Assembly (NCBI RefSeq): GCF_001641695.1
Contig: NZ_LSEF01000100.1
Coordinates: 249,750-299,710 of the forward strand
From: Bradyrhizobium neotropicale
Lineage (GTDB): Bacteria; Pseudomonadota; Alphaproteobacteria; Rhizobiales; Xanthobacteraceae
Direction of reading: 5' to 3'
Length of the DNA stretch: 49,961 nt
Position 1 is the stretch's first letter. The number at the start of each line of letters is the position of its first letter. The notes under the pieces were generated by a model. It saw nothing but the letters and a program-made list of their open reading frames with translations, was not told the DNA's origin and made no database searches. Shown piece by piece: positions 1-8,335 of the stretch. The position numbers were made by a program, and so were the translations under genes.

Positions 1-362
1 CAGAGAATCCAGGAACCGAGCCGCAACGCCTCGCGGTCGAAGGGACGGTGGGTCAGCATGCGCCAGCCCCAGACCGCGACGGTCAGGACCAGCATGATCG
101 CGCCCAGCCCTAGGATCTGCATGGCGAGGTCGGCGCCGATCGCGCCGGCATAGCCCAAAATGTTTCGGATCGGCCGCGAGGTCGCGTGGCTGAGGCTGGG
201 GTCTTGCACCGACCAGGTCATCAGCGCGGTCGCGGCGACGCCCGACAATCCGATCAGGCCGAGGCCGGTGAGCTCGCGCATACGCCGCGTCAGCGCCTCC
301 CGGATCGAGGGTGGCAGATGGCCGACCAGTGGAATGACACGTTCGATTGCCGACATGCTCAT
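1..362 (-). CDS. ftsK: DNA translocase FtsK, N-terminal fragment (cut by window edge)
   Basis: Only the first 120 residues are inside the window; the gene continues past position 1. The visible protein starts MSMSAIERVIPLVGHLPPSI and carries hydrophobic segments at about residues 32-51 and 68-100. These match the membrane-anchoring N-terminal domain of FtsK, which tethers the hexameric DNA pump to the division septum, where it clears and unlinks chromosome ends. The motor and gamma domains are not visible, so the call rests on the N-terminal sequence and its resemblance to rhizobial FtsK. The start is the first of two close ATG codons (360-362, and 354-356 two codons later). The aminotransferase ends 9 bases upstream on the same strand, so the two may be co-transcribed. 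Confidence 0.8.
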   Translation of the reverse strand, partial: MSMSAIERVIPLVGHLPPSIREALTRRMRELTGLGLIGLSGVAATALMTWSVQDPSLSHATSRPIRNILGYAGAIGADLAMQILGLGAIMLVLTVAVWGWRMLTHRPFDREALRLGSWIL

Positions 363-371
363 GGGCCCCGC

Positions 372-1586
372 CTAACCCAGAGTCTCGACCAGGCGATGCA
401 GCGCCTGGGCTGTGGTCTCACCGTCCTGCACCAGCGCGAGGCGAATGAAGCCCGCGCCCGGATTGAAGCCGTCGGGCTGCAGCCGCGCCAGGTAGCTGCC
501 TGGCACCACACGCACGCCGGCGTCCTTGAAGAGCTTAACGGTCACGGCCACGTCGTCGCCGAGTTCGGAGATGTTGAGCCAGACGCAGAAGCCGCCGTCG
601 GGCCGGCGATAGCCATAACGATTGCCGATGATCTGGTCGGCGAGATCGAACTTGATCCGATAGAGCCTGCGGTTCTCCTCGACATGCGCCTCGTCGCCAT
701 AGGCGACCGCGCCGACATGCTGCAGCGGCACCGGCACCTGCGGCGCCGCGATGTTGCGCAGCTCCAGGAACATGCCGATGAACTTCTTGTCGCCAGCGGC
801 GAAGCCGACGCGCAGGCCCGGAAGGTTCGAGCGCTTCGACAACGACTGGAACGCAGCCACGCGGGTGAAATCGGGGCCGGCGCATTCGAGTGCACTGCCC
901 GGTGCTTCGCGGGTATAGATTTCCGAGTAGCACTCGTCGCTGAGGATCATGAAGCCGTAGCGATCGGCGAGCTGTTTCAAGCGCTTGAAATAGTCGGGCT
1001 TGGCGACTGAGCCTTGCGGATTGGCGGGCGAGGCCAGATAGAACGCCACGGTGCGCGCCAGCGTCGCCTCGTCGATGGCGTCGAGATCAGGCAGGAAGCC
1101 GTTTTCGACGGTGGTCGGCAGATAGACCGCCTCACAGGCTGCGGCACCGGCGCCGGCGCCATAGACCGGATAGAACGGGTTCGGCATCAGGATGGCCGGC
1201 TTGCCGGGACGCGGACCGACATAGCGCGCTGCTGCGATCGCGGCGAGGAACAGCCCCTCGCGGCTGCCATTGAGGACGAGAATCTCGCTCTTGGGGTCGA
1301 GCGGTCGCGGCAGCTTGAAGCGCGACGATAGCCAGGCGCTCGCTGCTTGGCGGAACGGCTCGGTGCCCTGGTTCATCGGGTAACGGCCGAAATCGGCGGT
1401 GTGCTTGGCCAGCACCGGGCCGACGAAGTCCGGCACCGGATGCTGCGGCTCCCCAACGGCAAGCGAAATCAAGGGCTTGCCGGGTTGATGCGGCGCGAGG
1501 AGCTCGTTCAGCCGGACGAAGGGCGAGCGTTGGGAATCGGAGCTTCCACCGCCCAGCGGCGCACGGGATGAAGCGGTCATGGCCAT
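372..1586 (-). CDS. Class I/II PLP-dependent aminotransferase (DapC-like)
   Basis: A fold-type I aminotransferase of about 404 residues. From the ATG at 1586, the Schiff-base lysine is K251 in SLSKRSNLPGLRVGF, the PLP-ring aspartate is D217 in SDECYSEIY, and N188 sits in SPANPQG. The phosphate-binding region is LNGSREGLF near residue 105. The sequence resembles proteins annotated as N-succinyldiaminopimelate aminotransferase (DapC) in alphaproteobacteria, which would place it in lysine and peptidoglycan precursor synthesis. Other amino-acid substrates cannot be excluded from sequence. The open frame extends to a GTG at 1622; neither start has a clear Shine-Dalgarno, so the N-terminus is uncertain by 12 residues. 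It lies just upstream of ftsK on the same strand. Confidence 0.85.
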   Translation of the reverse strand: MAMTASSRAPLGGGSSDSQRSPFVRLNELLAPHQPGKPLISLAVGEPQHPVPDFVGPVLAKHTADFGRYPMNQGTEPFRQAASAWLSSRFKLPRPLDPKSEILVLNGSREGLFLAAIAAARYVGPRPGKPAILMPNPFYPVYGAGAGAAACEAVYLPTTVENGFLPDLDAIDEATLARTVAFYLASPANPQGSVAKPDYFKRLKQLADRYGFMILSDECYSEIYTREAPGSALECAGPDFTRVAAFQSLSKRSNLPGLRVGFAAGDKKFIGMFLELRNIAAPQVPVPLQHVGAVAYGDEAHVEENRRLYRIKFDLADQIIGNRYGYRRPDGGFCVWLNISELGDDVAVTVKLFKDAGVRVVPGSYLARLQPDGFNPGAGFIRLALVQDGETTAQALHRLVETLG

Positions 1587-1902
1587 TCGTTGGGCGCCAG
1601 CACTCTTGGAACTGCCGGTCACGGAAAGGCGCCGGCGGGAAGCGGTTCAGTTCACCATAGATAGGGCGAGGTTAAGACGCGATTAACCATCGGCGGGCGG
1701 GTCCGTCCAGACCGGAATAATTAGACGGGAACAATGGGATGCGCCCTTCCGCGAGGACCGCCGGTTCCCGATGGCTCGATGTTGGACGAGCCCGTCGTGC
1801 AGCGCACGGTCCGCGCCGATACGGATCGTCATCCCGATCTTTCGCGCGTCGTCATGACCGACGCGCGCTGACGCTTGATCGGGCGTGATCAGTGCAGCTT
1901 CC
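1587..1902. other. Intergenic stretch, no gene seen
   Basis: About 316 bases between the aminotransferase start and the GFA-family stop. Short open frames here have poor codon character and no ribosome-binding site. The segment should hold the aminotransferase promoter (reading leftward) and the 3' end of the GFA transcript. I could not assign a promoter or a terminator with confidence. Confidence 0.5.
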
Positions 1903-2307
1903 CTAGTGACCCGGCAGCTTCTCGAATGTCGGCATGCCCGTGGGGATCTGATGGAACTCCTGCTTGTCGCAGGTGTAGATCGCCATTTGTGGGTGGAACT
2001 GCGCGGGCTCATCCAGCGTGCCGACCTTTAGGATCGCGGCAGGGAGGCCCGGAACCTTGGTCACCAGATGGGTGCCGCACTCGGCGCAGAATTCTCGGGT
2101 GACGGCGCGTTCGAGGTCCTTGCGGGTGAACTGCTTGGGGTGCCCGGTGATGTAGGTGAAGCCGGCCGCAGGCATTGCGATGAAGGTGTTGGGCGCGCCG
2201 CCCGAGATGTACTGGCACTCGCGGCAATGACACTGCGCCTGCATCATCGGGTCGCCCTCGGCGACGTACCGCACCTCGCCGCAATAGCATCCACCTTCCA
2301 GTCGCAT
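1903..2307 (-). CDS. GFA-family (CENP-V/GFA) zinc protein
   Basis: A 134-residue protein of the glutathione-dependent formaldehyde-activating / CENP-V family. Zinc-ligand cysteines are visible in three groups: C7 and C9 (GGCYCGEVRY), C26, C28 and C31 (QCHCREC), and C74 and C77 (CAECGTH). This is the normal family pattern for two zinc sites. The start at 2307 is fixed by GGGAGGT a few bases upstream; the open frame runs further but with no better start. The original family member was proposed to form S-hydroxymethylglutathione, but most homologues have no proven reaction, so substrate is unknown. Its neighbours do not suggest a pathway. Confidence 0.85.
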   Translation of the reverse strand: MRLEGGCYCGEVRYVAEGDPMMQAQCHCRECQYISGGAPNTFIAMPAAGFTYITGHPKQFTRKDLERAVTREFCAECGTHLVTKVPGLPAAILKVGTLDEPAQFHPQMAIYTCDKQEFHQIPTGMPTFEKLPGH

Positions 2308-2429
2308 GGCGACCTCCCTTTTGTTGTTCGTTGAGGCCGATATTTCTGCGCCGGCGGCCTCGAATGGCAATCTTTTTCTTTTGCGCGCGCGGACGAAAAA
2401 GACATCGCCCCGCAACAGGCCTGCGGCAG

Positions 2430-4019
2430 CTATCTTTTGGCCAGTCCGCAGCCGCTGAACCCGCGCCCGCGCCAGCATCCGCTGCTCATGCACTCCGCTT
2501 CCAGCCGCGGACAAGCGGTTGAAGCGCAATTCGGATTGCCGCTGATACCGACGCAGTTTACGGCGCACTTGCTCCGCATCATCGAACAGCTCAACCCTCC
2601 CCCGGTCTGCCGGGCCTTTCCACCTTCCCGCTGTTCGGGCGGGATGACGGCCGTCTTGTCGTCGCGCTTGGTCGCCCGTTTTGAATCGACATGAGGTGGG
2701 TTTGCATCCGGTGCGAGCTTCGACAATTCCATCCGGCACGGCCGCGGCGTCTCGGTGCGAACGCCGGCCCCGCTCGTTTCCTTCAGCGCGAGTGCGACCT
2801 TGTACTGGTAGGGACTGCCGGCGGGTCGGCGCAGCGGGTCATTGTCGGCAAAGAGACCTTTGACTGTGATGCTGGCGCTGCCATCGGCCTCGATCCTTCC
2901 ATCAAAGACGGACGAACCGGGCTTGCCCTCCTCGCCGAAAACGGAGTGAAGGACCCCATCCTTGATGCGCAAGGCGTACTGGTAATAGCCCTCCGGAAAG
3001 GGCGGTTTGCTCTCGCAGGTTTCCTTGCCGATCCAGGTGCCGTCGAAGGCGGTCGTGCGCTTGTCGTCATCTGCGGATTTTGCCAGCGCTGCGATGCGCG
3101 ATTTCGCGAGGTCCGCGAACGCGCAGGCCGGGAAGCGGACGAGGTGGTCCTTGAATGCCGCAAGCGTTCCGAGCGCTTCCGCGCTACGCCAATGATCGGC
3201 GGCATCCGCGCAGGGATCGGCCTGGGGCGCCGATGGCGCCAGCGCAGCCGTCTCGGGCTTGCCGTTCAAATAATACTCGCCAAAGAATGACAGTGAGAGT
3301 TCAGGCACCTGCGTGCCTTTGGTCCGCTGGTAGACGCCGGCGCTGATGGTCTGAAACACCGTATTGATGTTGTCCCTGTCGCGGATGTGTTCGAGGAACG
3401 CGCTGGTATAGGGACTATTGCGGCCGTCGCCGTCGTCGGCGGTCCGGCCGGCCTGGGTTGCGTAGGAGATGATCGTGCCGTCCGGGCTCTCCATCTTGGC
3501 CAGCCCGCGCGCCACCGCTACCCCGCGGCCCTGCCCTACGTTGCGGCGCAGCTCGTCGGCAAATGGATTGTCGCGGCAGGCATCGAGCACGAGGATGCGC
3601 AGGTTCTTCGCCTGCTGCAGGTCTGCAAGGATTTCGTCGGCGCGCACGAGGCGTCGCAGGTCGACCTCGTCGCGGACGACCGCATCGACGGGCACGAGAT
3701 AATTGACGCCGGCGAACTGGAGCGCGTGCCCGCTGTAATAGAACAAGGCAACGTCCGCGCCGCGGGCGTCGCGCGCAAAGCGAAGGACGGCCTCCTGCAT
3801 TGCGGCCTGGTCGAGATCGGTTGCGACCAGAGGATCGAATCCGGCCCGCTTTAGCGCCGCCCCGACGTCGGCGGCGTCGTTGGTCGGATTGGGCAGCGTA
3901 GGAACGTTCCTGTAGGCGCCGTTGCCGATCACCAGCGCGACGCGCTTATCGGCATGGGCGTCAAGCGCCGACAGAGCAAACGACAGGAAGCACAAAGCCA
4001 GGCATTGAAACAAACGCAT
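2430..4019 (-). CDS. Exported caspase-family (peptidase C14-like) protein with Cys-rich tail
   Basis: A 529-residue precursor with a signal peptide (MRLFQCLALCFLSFALSALD, cleavage probably after AHA). The caspase p20-like domain follows at about residues 26-265. It starts KRVALVIGNGAY and carries the catalytic dyad: H98 in YYSGHALQ and C148 in LVLDACRDNPF, both intact. A middle segment at about 285-325 has an ADHWRSAEALG / AAFKDHLVRFPAC pattern seen in other bacterial caspase-like proteins, then a beta-rich region from about 335 to 450. The last 50 residues hold eight cysteines. Family members are proteases or pseudo-proteases of largely unknown role; the signal peptide places this one in the periplasm. 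The start at 4019 was chosen over an upstream ATG at 4073 because it begins the signal peptide. Confidence 0.82.
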   Translation of the reverse strand: MRLFQCLALCFLSFALSALDAHADKRVALVIGNGAYRNVPTLPNPTNDAADVGAALKRAGFDPLVATDLDQAAMQEAVLRFARDARGADVALFYYSGHALQFAGVNYLVPVDAVVRDEVDLRRLVRADEILADLQQAKNLRILVLDACRDNPFADELRRNVGQGRGVAVARGLAKMESPDGTIISYATQAGRTADDGDGRNSPYTSAFLEHIRDRDNINTVFQTISAGVYQRTKGTQVPELSLSFFGEYYLNGKPETAALAPSAPQADPCADAADHWRSAEALGTLAAFKDHLVRFPACAFADLAKSRIAALAKSADDDKRTTAFDGTWIGKETCESKPPFPEGYYQYALRIKDGVLHSVFGEEGKPGSSVFDGRIEADGSASITVKGLFADNDPLRRPAGSPYQYKVALALKETSGAGVRTETPRPCRMELSKLAPDANPPHVDSKRATKRDDKTAVIPPEQREGGKARQTGGGLSCSMMRSKCAVNCVGISGNPNCASTACPRLEAECMSSGCWRGRGFSGCGLAKR

Positions 4020-4112
4020 GAAACTCAGCTCCAAATGGGGAGCATGATATTCGCCGACTTTGACATTTTGCAATTTGACTTACGGTGATCCCGTCGCTGG
4101 ACGCGCTGCGGC

Positions 4113-4153
4113 GGCACAAAAAGAAAGGGGCTCCAACTTGCGCTGGAGCCCCT
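4113..4153 (-). terminator. Rho-independent terminator of amtB
   Basis: A perfect 10-bp stem (AGGGGCTCCA at 4126-4135 with TGGAGCCCCT at 4144-4153, 8-nt loop). Read on the minus strand it is followed by a T-rich run (complement of 4115-4125). It sits about 85 bases past the stop of the leftward amtB, so it should end the glnK-amtB transcript. Confidence 0.85.
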
Positions 4154-4197
4154 CAACGGTCGGGGCATTGCCGGGTATGTGCCCAAACCGTAGTTCT

Positions 4198-4225
4198 GGG
4201 CGCGATCCCCGAGGAGATCGCGCCC
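4198..4225. terminator. Strong hairpin just after amtB
   Basis: GGGCGCGATC at 4198-4207 pairs perfectly with GATCGCGCCC at 4216-4225 around an 8-nt loop, 11 bases past the amtB stop. It lacks a U-tract, so it is more likely a 3'-end stabilising or pausing hairpin that works with the terminator 45 bases further on. Confidence 0.55.
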
Positions 4226-4236
4226 CGGGAGAAGAG

Positions 4237-5685
4237 TTACATGTTGTAGGCGCGCTCGGTGTGCTCGGTGATGTCGAGGCCTTCACGCTCGCTCTCGACA
4301 TTGGTGCGCAGGCCAACGATCACGTCGACGACCTTGTAGAGGATCGCCGAGCCGACGCCCGACCACACCAGCGTGGTGCAGACGCCCCAGGTCTGGGACA
4401 GCATCTGCGCCGCGAAGTCGTAATCGGCAACCTTCGGCGGGATCGCGGTGTAGTCGATGATGCCCGCACCACCGAGCGCCGGGTTGACCAGGATGCCGGT
4501 GCCGAGAGCGCCGACGATGCCGCCGACGCAGTGCACGCCGAACACGTCGAGGGAGTCATCGTAGCCGAGCGCGTTCTTCACGACGGTGCAGAAGAACAGG
4601 CAGACCACGCCGACCACGAGGCCGAGGACGATCGCACCCATCACGCCGGAATAGCCGGCCGCCGGGGTGACCGCCACGAGGCCCGCGACGGCGCCGGAGA
4701 TGACGCCGAGCACCGACGGATGACCCTTCACGATCCACTCCGCGAACATCCACGACAGCGCGGCGGCCGCGGTGGCGACGAAGGAGTTGGTCATGGCGAG
4801 GGCTGCGCCGCCATTGGCTTCGAGGTTGGAGCCGGCGTTGAAGCCGAACCAGCCGACCCAGAGCAGCGAGGCGCCGATCATCGACATGGTCAGCGAGTGC
4901 GGAGCCATCAGCTCCTTGCCGTAGCCGATGCGCTTGCCGATCAGAAGCGCGCCGACGAGACCGGCGATACCGGCGTTGATGTGAACGACGGTGCCGCCCG
5001 CGAAGTCGATCGCGCCCTTCTTGAAGATCCAGCCGGCGTCGGCGTTGATCTCGTCGAGCTTGGCCTGCGCCGCGGTCTTCGCCGCCGCATCACCCGCCGC
5101 AGCGAGTGCCTTGGCCGCATCCTGGATCGCGTCCGGGCCGGGCCAGTACCAGACCATGTGCGCGATCGGGAAGTAGATCAGCGTGACCCAGAGCGGGATG
5201 AACAGGGCGATCGCCGAGAACTTCATGCGCTCGGCGAAGGCGCCGACGATGAGGGCGGGCGTGATCGCCGCGAAGGTCATCTGGAAGCACACGTAGATGA
5301 GCTCCGAGATGTTGGCGTCGACGCTGAACGTCGCGGCCTTCGAGTCGGTCGTGACACCCATCATGAAGGCCTTCGAGAAGCCGCCGATGAAGTCGGAACC
5401 GGTGGTGAAGGCGAGGCTGTAGCCGTACACGGCCCAGATCACGGTGACGACGCAGACGGTGTAGAACACCTGCATCAGGACCGAGAGCATGTTCTTGGAG
5501 CGGACGAGGCCGCCATAGAACAGCGCGAGGCCGGGGATCGTCATCAACAGCACGAGCACTGTCGATGTCAGCATCCAGGCGTTGTCTCCCTTGTTGACCG
5601 TTGGCTCGGCGTAGGCCGCGGTCGCAGCGAACATGCCGACTGCGAGAGCCGCCAATCCCGCGCCATAGGGACGCTTAAACGTCAT
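4237..5685 (-). CDS. amtB: Ammonium transporter AmtB (first copy)
   Basis: A 482-residue inner-membrane ammonium channel. A cleavable signal (MTFKRPYGAGLAALAVGM then AATAAYA) precedes the usual eleven membrane helices. The pore histidine regions are both present: FAGGTVVHINAG and VFGVHCVGGIVG. An alanine-rich loop of about 35 residues (around DAIQDAAKALAAAGDAAAK) sits before the first of these and is absent from the second AmtB copy at 6372. The start is ATG at 5685, with AGGAG upstream; an earlier ATG at 5690 meets a stop at once. glnK lies 37 bases upstream on the same strand, the standard arrangement in which GlnK plugs the AmtB pore when ammonium is plentiful. Confidence 0.95.
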   Translation of the reverse strand: MTFKRPYGAGLAALAVGMFAATAAYAEPTVNKGDNAWMLTSTVLVLLMTIPGLALFYGGLVRSKNMLSVLMQVFYTVCVVTVIWAVYGYSLAFTTGSDFIGGFSKAFMMGVTTDSKAATFSVDANISELIYVCFQMTFAAITPALIVGAFAERMKFSAIALFIPLWVTLIYFPIAHMVWYWPGPDAIQDAAKALAAAGDAAAKTAAQAKLDEINADAGWIFKKGAIDFAGGTVVHINAGIAGLVGALLIGKRIGYGKELMAPHSLTMSMIGASLLWVGWFGFNAGSNLEANGGAALAMTNSFVATAAAALSWMFAEWIVKGHPSVLGVISGAVAGLVAVTPAAGYSGVMGAIVLGLVVGVVCLFFCTVVKNALGYDDSLDVFGVHCVGGIVGALGTGILVNPALGGAGIIDYTAIPPKVADYDFAAQMLSQTWGVCTTLVWSGVGSAILYKVVDVIVGLRTNVESEREGLDITEHTERAYNM

Positions 5686-5722
5686 TTCATTTACTCCTGA
5701 TTGGATAAGGTTGAGCGCGAAA

Positions 5723-6061
5723 TCAAAGGGCCGCGGCGTCGGCCTCGCCGGTGCGGATGCGAACCGCATGGTCGAGGTTGATGACGAAGATCTTGCCGTC
5801 GCCGATCTGTCCGGTTTTCGCAGCGGACGTGATGGCGTCGATGGTCTTGTCGACCTGCTCGGAGGCGACAGCGACTTCGATCTTGATCTTGGGCAGGAAG
5901 CTCACGGCGTATTCGGCGCCGCGATAGATTTCCGTGTGGCCTTTCTGACGGCCGTATCCCTTGACTTCCGTCACCGTAAGACCGTGAACGCCGATGGCGG
6001 TCAGGGCGTCACGGACTTCTTCCAGCTTGAATGGCTTGATAATCGCCATAACAATTTTCAT
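5723..6061 (-). CDS. glnK: PII nitrogen regulatory protein GlnK (first copy)
   Basis: A full-length PII protein of 112 residues. The T-loop is intact, with the uridylylation tyrosine at Y51 (HTEIYRGAEY), the B-loop TGQIGDGKIFV and the C-terminal RIRTGE. PII trimers bind ATP/ADP and 2-oxoglutarate and report nitrogen status; GlnK partners AmtB directly, and amtB is the next gene. The start MKIVMAIIKPFKL at 6061 was chosen over an upstream ATG because it is the invariant PII N-terminus. A candidate sigma-54 promoter lies about 107 bases upstream. Confidence 0.96.
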   Translation of the reverse strand: MKIVMAIIKPFKLEEVRDALTAIGVHGLTVTEVKGYGRQKGHTEIYRGAEYAVSFLPKIKIEVAVASEQVDKTIDAITSAAKTGQIGDGKIFVINLDHAVRIRTGEADAAAL

Positions 6062-6371
6062 GGGTCCTATCCCCGCTTGGGCCCGGTCCGGACGTGGCCG
6101 GGCGTTTCTCGACTGGTTCGCCACGAGGGAGAAGTTTCACTACGCGGGCACAGCCGGGACCCGTAGAATCAAATGCCGTGCCAGATCGTCCGCCTTGCCT
6201 AACGGACTATGAAAGCGGGGGTTTTCGCGCTCGACGGGTGGTGCGGCGCGGTGCGCTATTACGTCGCGCTCAAAACGTAGTCAGGCCTGCTCAAAGTGCA
6301 GGCATGACAGGCTGCCGACACAATGTTGCTCACGCGCCGGGCAGCCTTCCGGTACTTTGGTGGGGGTAGGC
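6062..6371. other. Intergenic region between the two glnK-amtB pairs
   Basis: About 310 bases with no credible gene. It should contain the 3' end of the second amtB transcript and the promoter of the first glnK (see 6168-6183). A small hairpin, GCCTGC at 6285-6290 with GCAGGC at 6298-6303, may be part of the 3' end of the leftward amtB; it has no U-tract. GGTGCG occurs twice near 6237-6250, but I do not call it an NtrC site. Confidence 0.5.
6168..6183 (-). promoter_or_regulatory. Candidate sigma-54 promoter of glnK-amtB
   Basis: On the minus strand the sequence reads TGGCACGGCATTTGAT. This fits the sigma-54 pattern TGGCAC-N5-TTGCW with correct -24/-12 spacing; the one departure is A in place of C in the -12 GC. 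It points toward glnK, and the leader would be about 95 bases. NtrC/sigma-54 control of glnK-amtB is established in many proteobacteria, which supports the call. No clear NtrC palindrome was identified upstream. Confidence 0.6.
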
Positions 6372-7679
6372 TTACTGCAGGGCCTCGCCGTGCTGCGAAA
6401 TATCGAGCCCTTCCAGCTCGTGCTCACGAGATACGCGCAAGGGCACGAACAGGGCGACCAGCTTGAGCAGGACGAAACTCACGCCCGCCGACCACGCAAA
6501 GGTAACGGCGACGCCGTAGAGCTGGATCAGCAGCTGCTGGGGATGGCCCTCGAGCAGGCCCGCCGTGCCGCCGATGGCGCTGGTCGCGAACACGCCGGCC
6601 AGCAGGGTACCGGTCAGCCCGCCGATGCCGTGGACGCCGAACACGTCCAGCGAGTCGTCGTACTTGAAGCGGTGCTTCAGCCAGGTGCAGGCCCAGTAGC
6701 AGACCGCCCCGGCGATGACGCCGATGACGATGCCGTGCCACGGCGCGACGAAACCCGAGGCCGGCGTGATGGTGCCGAGGCCTGCCACCGCGCCGGAGAT
6801 CATGCCGAGCACCGAGGGTTTGCGCCGCGTCGACCATTCGATCGCGCCCCATGTTAGCGCGCCGGAGCAGGCCGCGAGATGCGTCGCGATGATCGCCATC
6901 ACGGCACGCGCATTGGCCGCGCCCGCCGAGCCGCCGTTGAAGCCGAACCAGCCAACCCAGAGCAGGCCCGTGCCCATGACGGCGAGCGAGAGATCGAACG
7001 GTGAGAGGTTGTCGATGCCGTAGCCATGACGGCGTCCCATCACCTTCGCCGCCACGAGACCGCCGGTGCCGGCCGACAGATGCACCACGAGGCCACCGGC
7101 GAAATCCAGCACGCCCATGCCGGCGAGGAAGCCGCCGCCCCACACCCAATGCGCCAGCGGAATGTAGACGAAGATGAACCAGGCGATGGAGAACAACAGA
7201 TAGGCGGAGAAACGCATGCGGTCGGCGACCGAGCCCGCCACCAGCGCCACCGTGATGATGGCGAAGGTCATATGGTAGAGCATGAACAGCGCTTCCGGAA
7301 TCGTCTTGGCGGCGGGGTTCACGCTGTCCATCGTCATGCCGACGAGAAACCAGCGGTCGAGCGTGCCGAGCCACGGACCGTCGCCGACGAAGCAGAGCGA
7401 GTAACCGAACGCGACCCAGAGAATAGAGATCAGCGTCACCGCGGCGAGACTCTGCGCCATGGTTGCGAGCACGTTCTTCTTGCGCACCATGCCGGAATAG
7501 AACAGCGCCAGCCCCGGGATCGTCATCATCAGCACCAGGGCGGTGGCGACGATCATCCAGGCGGTGTCGGCGGTGTTGATCTCGGAGCTGGCGGCATGCG
7601 CGGGCGTTGCCGGCGAAACTGTCAACGCAAGTCCAATCGGCGCAGCAAATGTCGCTGCGCGGCGCAAGAATCCCGCCAT
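6372..7679 (-). CDS. amtB: Ammonium transporter AmtB (second copy)
   Basis: A 435-residue Amt/MEP/Rh channel with a signal-like N-terminus (MAGFLRRAATFAAPIGLAL, ending TPAHA). Conserved pore segments are LDFAGGLVVHLSAG and VFGVHGIGGLTG, so both twin-histidine regions are kept. It lacks the alanine-rich loop found in the first copy and ends GLDISQHGEALQ. Divergence along the whole length shows an old duplication rather than a recent one. The start at 7679 has GGGGGA upstream. A glnK paralogue lies 74 bases upstream, so this is a second full glnK-amtB unit. Confidence 0.95.
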   Translation of the reverse strand: MAGFLRRAATFAAPIGLALTVSPATPAHAASSEINTADTAWMIVATALVLMMTIPGLALFYSGMVRKKNVLATMAQSLAAVTLISILWVAFGYSLCFVGDGPWLGTLDRWFLVGMTMDSVNPAAKTIPEALFMLYHMTFAIITVALVAGSVADRMRFSAYLLFSIAWFIFVYIPLAHWVWGGGFLAGMGVLDFAGGLVVHLSAGTGGLVAAKVMGRRHGYGIDNLSPFDLSLAVMGTGLLWVGWFGFNGGSAGAANARAVMAIIATHLAACSGALTWGAIEWSTRRKPSVLGMISGAVAGLGTITPASGFVAPWHGIVIGVIAGAVCYWACTWLKHRFKYDDSLDVFGVHGIGGLTGTLLAGVFATSAIGGTAGLLEGHPQQLLIQLYGVAVTFAWSAGVSFVLLKLVALFVPLRVSREHELEGLDISQHGEALQ

Positions 7680-7753
7680 GTCGTTTCCCCCAGCATAGAA
7701 GTCGCGTCGCACCCTGTGGCGTCGTCGCCCGGTGCGATCGAAGAAGACGATTG

Positions 7754-8092
7754 TTAGAGCGCGTCGCTGTCGGTTTCGCCGGTGCGGATGCGCAGCGCGT
7801 GGTCGATCGGCGTGACGAAGATCTTGCCGTCGCCGATCTGGCCGGTGCGCGCCGTCGCGGTGATCACGCTGACGGCCTTGTCGGCGATGTCGGACGGGAC
7901 CGCGATCTCGATCCGCAGCTTCGGCAGGAAGTTCACGACATATTCGGCGCCGCGATAGATCTCGGTGTGCCCCTTCTGGCGGCCATAGCCCTTCACTTCG
8001 GTCACGGTCATGCCGTGGACGCCGATCGCCGTCAGCGCCTGACGGACCTCATCGAGCTTGAAGGGTTTGATGATCGCGACGACGAGTTTCAT
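7754..8092 (-). CDS. glnK: PII nitrogen regulatory protein GlnK/GlnB (second copy)
   Basis: A full-length PII protein of 112 residues, starting MKLVVAIIKPFKLDEVRQAL. The T-loop tyrosine (HTEIYRGAEY) and TGQIGDGKIFV are intact, so uridylylation and nucleotide binding should be normal. It is close to the first GlnK but differs through the central region (INFLPKL-type versus SFLPKI-type stretch, and a different C-terminus). Pairing with the second amtB suggests GlnK rather than GlnB. I found no convincing sigma-54 site pointing toward this copy, so its control may differ from the first. Confidence 0.94.
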   Translation of the reverse strand: MKLVVAIIKPFKLDEVRQALTAIGVHGMTVTEVKGYGRQKGHTEIYRGAEYVVNFLPKLRIEIAVPSDIADKAVSVITATARTGQIGDGKIFVTPIDHALRIRTGETDSDAL

Positions 8093-8335
8093 GGTCAGGC
8101 CTATTCCCCGGGCTACGCCACGCCGAATGTCCCCGGCGCTGCGTCAATCTGGCATCTTTCCGGGCAAATGGCACAAAAAAGTTGCAGATTGAAGGGGAAA
8201 AACGCGGGTGGTCTCCGGCCGTCGCCTCTGTACATGGCAGCCGTTCATCCCTCACAATGCATTTTTGGCATGGATGCGGTGAACCTGCGCGTGCCGAACG
8301 GTACATAAGTATTTTGGGACTTGAGGGGGCGCTTC

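Noticed and set aside
4060..5700. 546-codon open frame on the plus strand opposite amtB
   Set aside because: It is a high-GC shadow: low-complexity Asp/Arg/His-rich translation, no family resemblance, no ribosome site, and it exactly mirrors a clear AmtB.
8169..8186. TGGCAC...TTGCA on the plus strand upstream of the second glnK
   Set aside because: It resembles a sigma-54 promoter, but the spacing between GG and GC is 12 instead of 10 and it points away from glnK.
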